Source: Corynebacterium ulcerans | GTDB taxonomy: Bacteria; Actinomycetota; Actinomycetes; Mycobacteriales; Mycobacteriaceae | Reading direction: 5' to 3' | Length of the DNA stretch: 64,000 bases | Assembly (NCBI RefSeq): GCF_900187135.1 | Contig: NZ_LT906443.1 | Location: 1,364,001 to 1,428,000, forward strand | Made by a program: the position numbers and the translations under genes | The notes under the pieces: generated by a model | What the model saw: only the letters and a program-made list of their open reading frames with translations | Database searches by the model: none | What the model was told of the DNA's origin: nothing | Part shown: one piece after another, positions 62,456-64,000 of the stretch | Layout of the letters: every line of letters starts with the position of its first letter | Position numbering within the stretch: position 1 is the stretch's first letter

Positions 62456-63285
62456 GTAATCCCCAGATGCAGCAGCGCAACAATCTCACGGGTCGCGACA
62501 GCGATGCTCCCATCATTGAGCTTCGCGACGTCAACGTGATCCACAAAACACGCACAGGAAAGCTCTTCCGCCCCGAAACCCTTCACGCAAACAAGGACAT
62601 CAACTTCCACGTTGATCGTGGCCAGGTTGTTGGCATCGTTGGTGAGTCCGGCTGTGGTAAATCCACGCTAGCCCGAGTCATGGTCGGTCTGCAGAAGCCC
62701 ACCAGCGGCGAGGTTTACTTCCGTGGGGAGAAAATGACAGGACGCGGTCACCAGCGCAAAGAGTTGGGTCGTGCCATCTCCGTCGTTTTCCAGGATCCAG
62801 CCACTGCGCTGAATCCCCGTATGACGGTCAAAGACCAGCTCCTCGATCCCATGCGCGTGCATAAGATCGACGACGAAGCCGGCCGACTCAAGCGCGTCCG
62901 CGTTCTCCTGAGCCTCGTGGGCCTCCCACAATCCGCTCTTGATGTTCTGCCCCGTCAGATCTCTGGTGGACAGCGCCAACGCGTGGCTATTGCCCGTGCG
63001 CTTGCGTTGGAACCGGATGTGATCATCGCTGATGAGCCTACTTCTGCACTTGACGTCTCGGTGCGCGCACAGGTTCTCAACCTACTCACCGACCTACGCA
63101 ATGAATTGGGACTCGGCCTCGTGTTCATTTCGCACGATATCAACACCGTGCGTTATGTCTCCGACCGCATGTGCGTGATGTACAAGGGCGAGATTATTGA
63201 GGAACAACCCACCGAACTTCTCTTCTCTCAGCCTCAGCAGGAATACACAAAGACGCTACTTGCAGCAACGCCGTCCCTCCTCTAA
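62452..63285 (+). CDS. siaI: Sialic-acid ABC transporter ATPase
   Basis: A 277-residue ATPase of the OppF/DppF type. Walker A GESGCGKST (~65), signature ISGGQRQRVAIARAL (~165) and Walker B VIIADEPTSALD (~185) are intact, and the D-loop and H-loop (FISHDINTV) follow. It forms the second nucleotide-binding subunit, paired with the fused ATPase of siaG. Its ATG overlaps the siaG stop (ATGA), and nanA begins 26 bp after it. Confidence 0.9.
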   Translation: MSNPQMQQRNNLTGRDSDAPIIELRDVNVIHKTRTGKLFRPETLHANKDINFHVDRGQVVGIVGESGCGKSTLARVMVGLQKPTSGEVYFRGEKMTGRGHQRKELGRAISVVFQDPATALNPRMTVKDQLLDPMRVHKIDDEAGRLKRVRVLLSLVGLPQSALDVLPRQISGGQRQRVAIARALALEPDVIIADEPTSALDVSVRAQVLNLLTDLRNELGLGLVFISHDINTVRYVSDRMCVMYKGEIIEEQPTELLFSQPQQEYTKTLLAATPSLL

Positions 63286-63311
63286 ATACGTTTTAAGAAT
63301 CGAGTTTTACC

Positions 63312-64000
63312 ATGTCTTCCATTGTTTCCGGTATCGTCCCACCAGTTCTCACGCCGCTGCATGCGGATCGCAGCCTTGACCTGGAATCGCTAGCACGTCT
63401 TGTTGAGCACCTCATTGGTGCTGGTGTTGACGGCTTGTTCGCACTGGGTTCCTCCGGCGAAGTCGCATTCCTTAGCGATGAAGATCGCGGCATCGTGATC
63501 AACGAGATCGTGAAGCTGGCTAAGGGTCGCGTACCCGTGTACGCCGGTGTCATTGATACCCAGGCCAACCGTGTAATCAAGCATGTACGCCAGGCAGAGA
63601 CAGCTGGCGTGGACGCTGTGGTCGTCACGGCCCCCTTCTACGCCATCTGTGGTCCCAACGAGATCGAAGCACACTTCCGCGCTATCGCCGAGGCCACCGA
63701 TCTCCCCATTATCGCCTACGACATCCCCGTCTGCGTGCATTCCAAGCTGTCTTCAGAAATGCTGATCAAGCTCGGCAAGGACGGCGTTCTTGCAGGTGTC
63801 AAGGATTCCTCTGGTGACGATGTTTCCTTCCGCCGCTTGGTGATGCTCAACAAGGCAGCCGGATCACCGCTGACCCTGTTGACTGGCCACGAGGCAGTCG
63901 TTGATGGCTCTTTCATTGCTGGTGCCGACGGTTGCGTTCCCGGCCTGGGCAACGTCGATCCCGCTGGCTACGTCCGCATGTGGAAGGCTGCTCAGTCCGG
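63312..64000 (+). CDS. nanA: N-acetylneuraminate lyase (3' end outside window)
   Basis: The first ~229 residues of a dihydrodipicolinate-synthase-family aldolase, open to the end of the window. The start ATG 63312 gives SSIVSGIVPPVLTPL. The phosphate-like/carboxylate loop ALGSSGEVAFL (~residues 44-54), the tyrosine in IIAYDIP and the Schiff-base lysine in GVKDSSGD are present. In this context, after a sialic-acid importer and divergent from nanE/nanK, it most likely cleaves Neu5Ac to ManNAc and pyruvate. About 70-80 residues should lie beyond base 64000. Confidence 0.88.
   Translation, partial: MSSIVSGIVPPVLTPLHADRSLDLESLARLVEHLIGAGVDGLFALGSSGEVAFLSDEDRGIVINEIVKLAKGRVPVYAGVIDTQANRVIKHVRQAETAGVDAVVVTAPFYAICGPNEIEAHFRAIAEATDLPIIAYDIPVCVHSKLSSEMLIKLGKDGVLAGVKDSSGDDVSFRRLVMLNKAAGSPLTLLTGHEAVVDGSFIAGADGCVPGLGNVDPAGYVRMWKAAQS

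Noticed and set aside
1..64000. CRISPR arrays, prophage and insertion sequences
   Set aside because: No regularly spaced repeats, integrase, transposase or phage structural genes were seen on either strand.

Overview
The window reads as chromosomal DNA of a Corynebacterium of the diphtheriae/ulcerans/pseudotuberculosis group. Supporting signs are the actinobacterial order ponA, GT87 membrane protein, rpsF, ssb, rplI, dnaB (which I recall for Mycobacterium tuberculosis Rv0050-Rv0054), several DtxR-type iron boxes, a ChrSA/HrtBA-like haem-stress module, an HtaA-domain protein and a sialic-acid locus arranged like siaEFGI/nan of C. glutamicum. I see no rRNA, tRNA, CRISPR array, prophage or complete insertion sequence.

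Layout. 1-4.3 kb: 3' end of a type ISP restriction-modification gene, an orphan YtrA-type GntR regulator, a NYN-domain protein and a PspA homologue. 5-8.2 kb: thioredoxin, then a copper chaperone and copper P1B-ATPase. 8.4-10.7 kb: a small exported membrane-anchored protein and a NiaP-like transporter whose leader carries a terminator hairpin. 10.7-21.6 kb (minus strand): dnaB, a GH15 glycosidase, a DnaA-box cluster, rplI, ssb, rpsF, a membrane protein pair, ponA and a DUF5318 protein. 21.8-38.5 kb: mixed housekeeping genes (MarR regulator, Usp, SDR, trhO, DedA, dps, nei, nnr, yhgE-like, leuS), two VanZ-like proteins (one here, one at 47.5 kb), and an iron-box-preceded HtaA-domain surface protein.

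38.6-52.4 kb is the accessory-looking core. It holds an unlisted 41-residue cationic amphipathic peptide gene, a gene-free structured stretch, an hrtBA-type ABC exporter, a large surface protein of the actinobacterial 'choice-of-anchor M' kind, a ChrSA-like two-component system, a secreted protein with a 16/19 DtxR box at its start, a second VanZ protein, and an 1100-residue three-module surface protein with a Zur/Fur-like operator. Both large surface proteins end in LAxTG-type sorting signals. I infer a haem and metal handling region in which haem export and sensing sit next to metal-regulated surface proteins.

52.7-64 kb is a complete sialic-acid catabolic locus cut by the window end. nagB, nagA, nanE, nanK and nanR run leftward; siaE, siaF, siaG (permease fused to ATPase), siaI and nanA run rightward. 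Together they import sialic acid, cleave it to ManNAc and pyruvate, phosphorylate and epimerise ManNAc to GlcNAc-6-P, deacetylate it and deaminate it to fructose-6-P, with a FadR-type repressor probably acting on a palindrome between the two arms.

All product names come from reading motifs and from recalled families; no database search was run.
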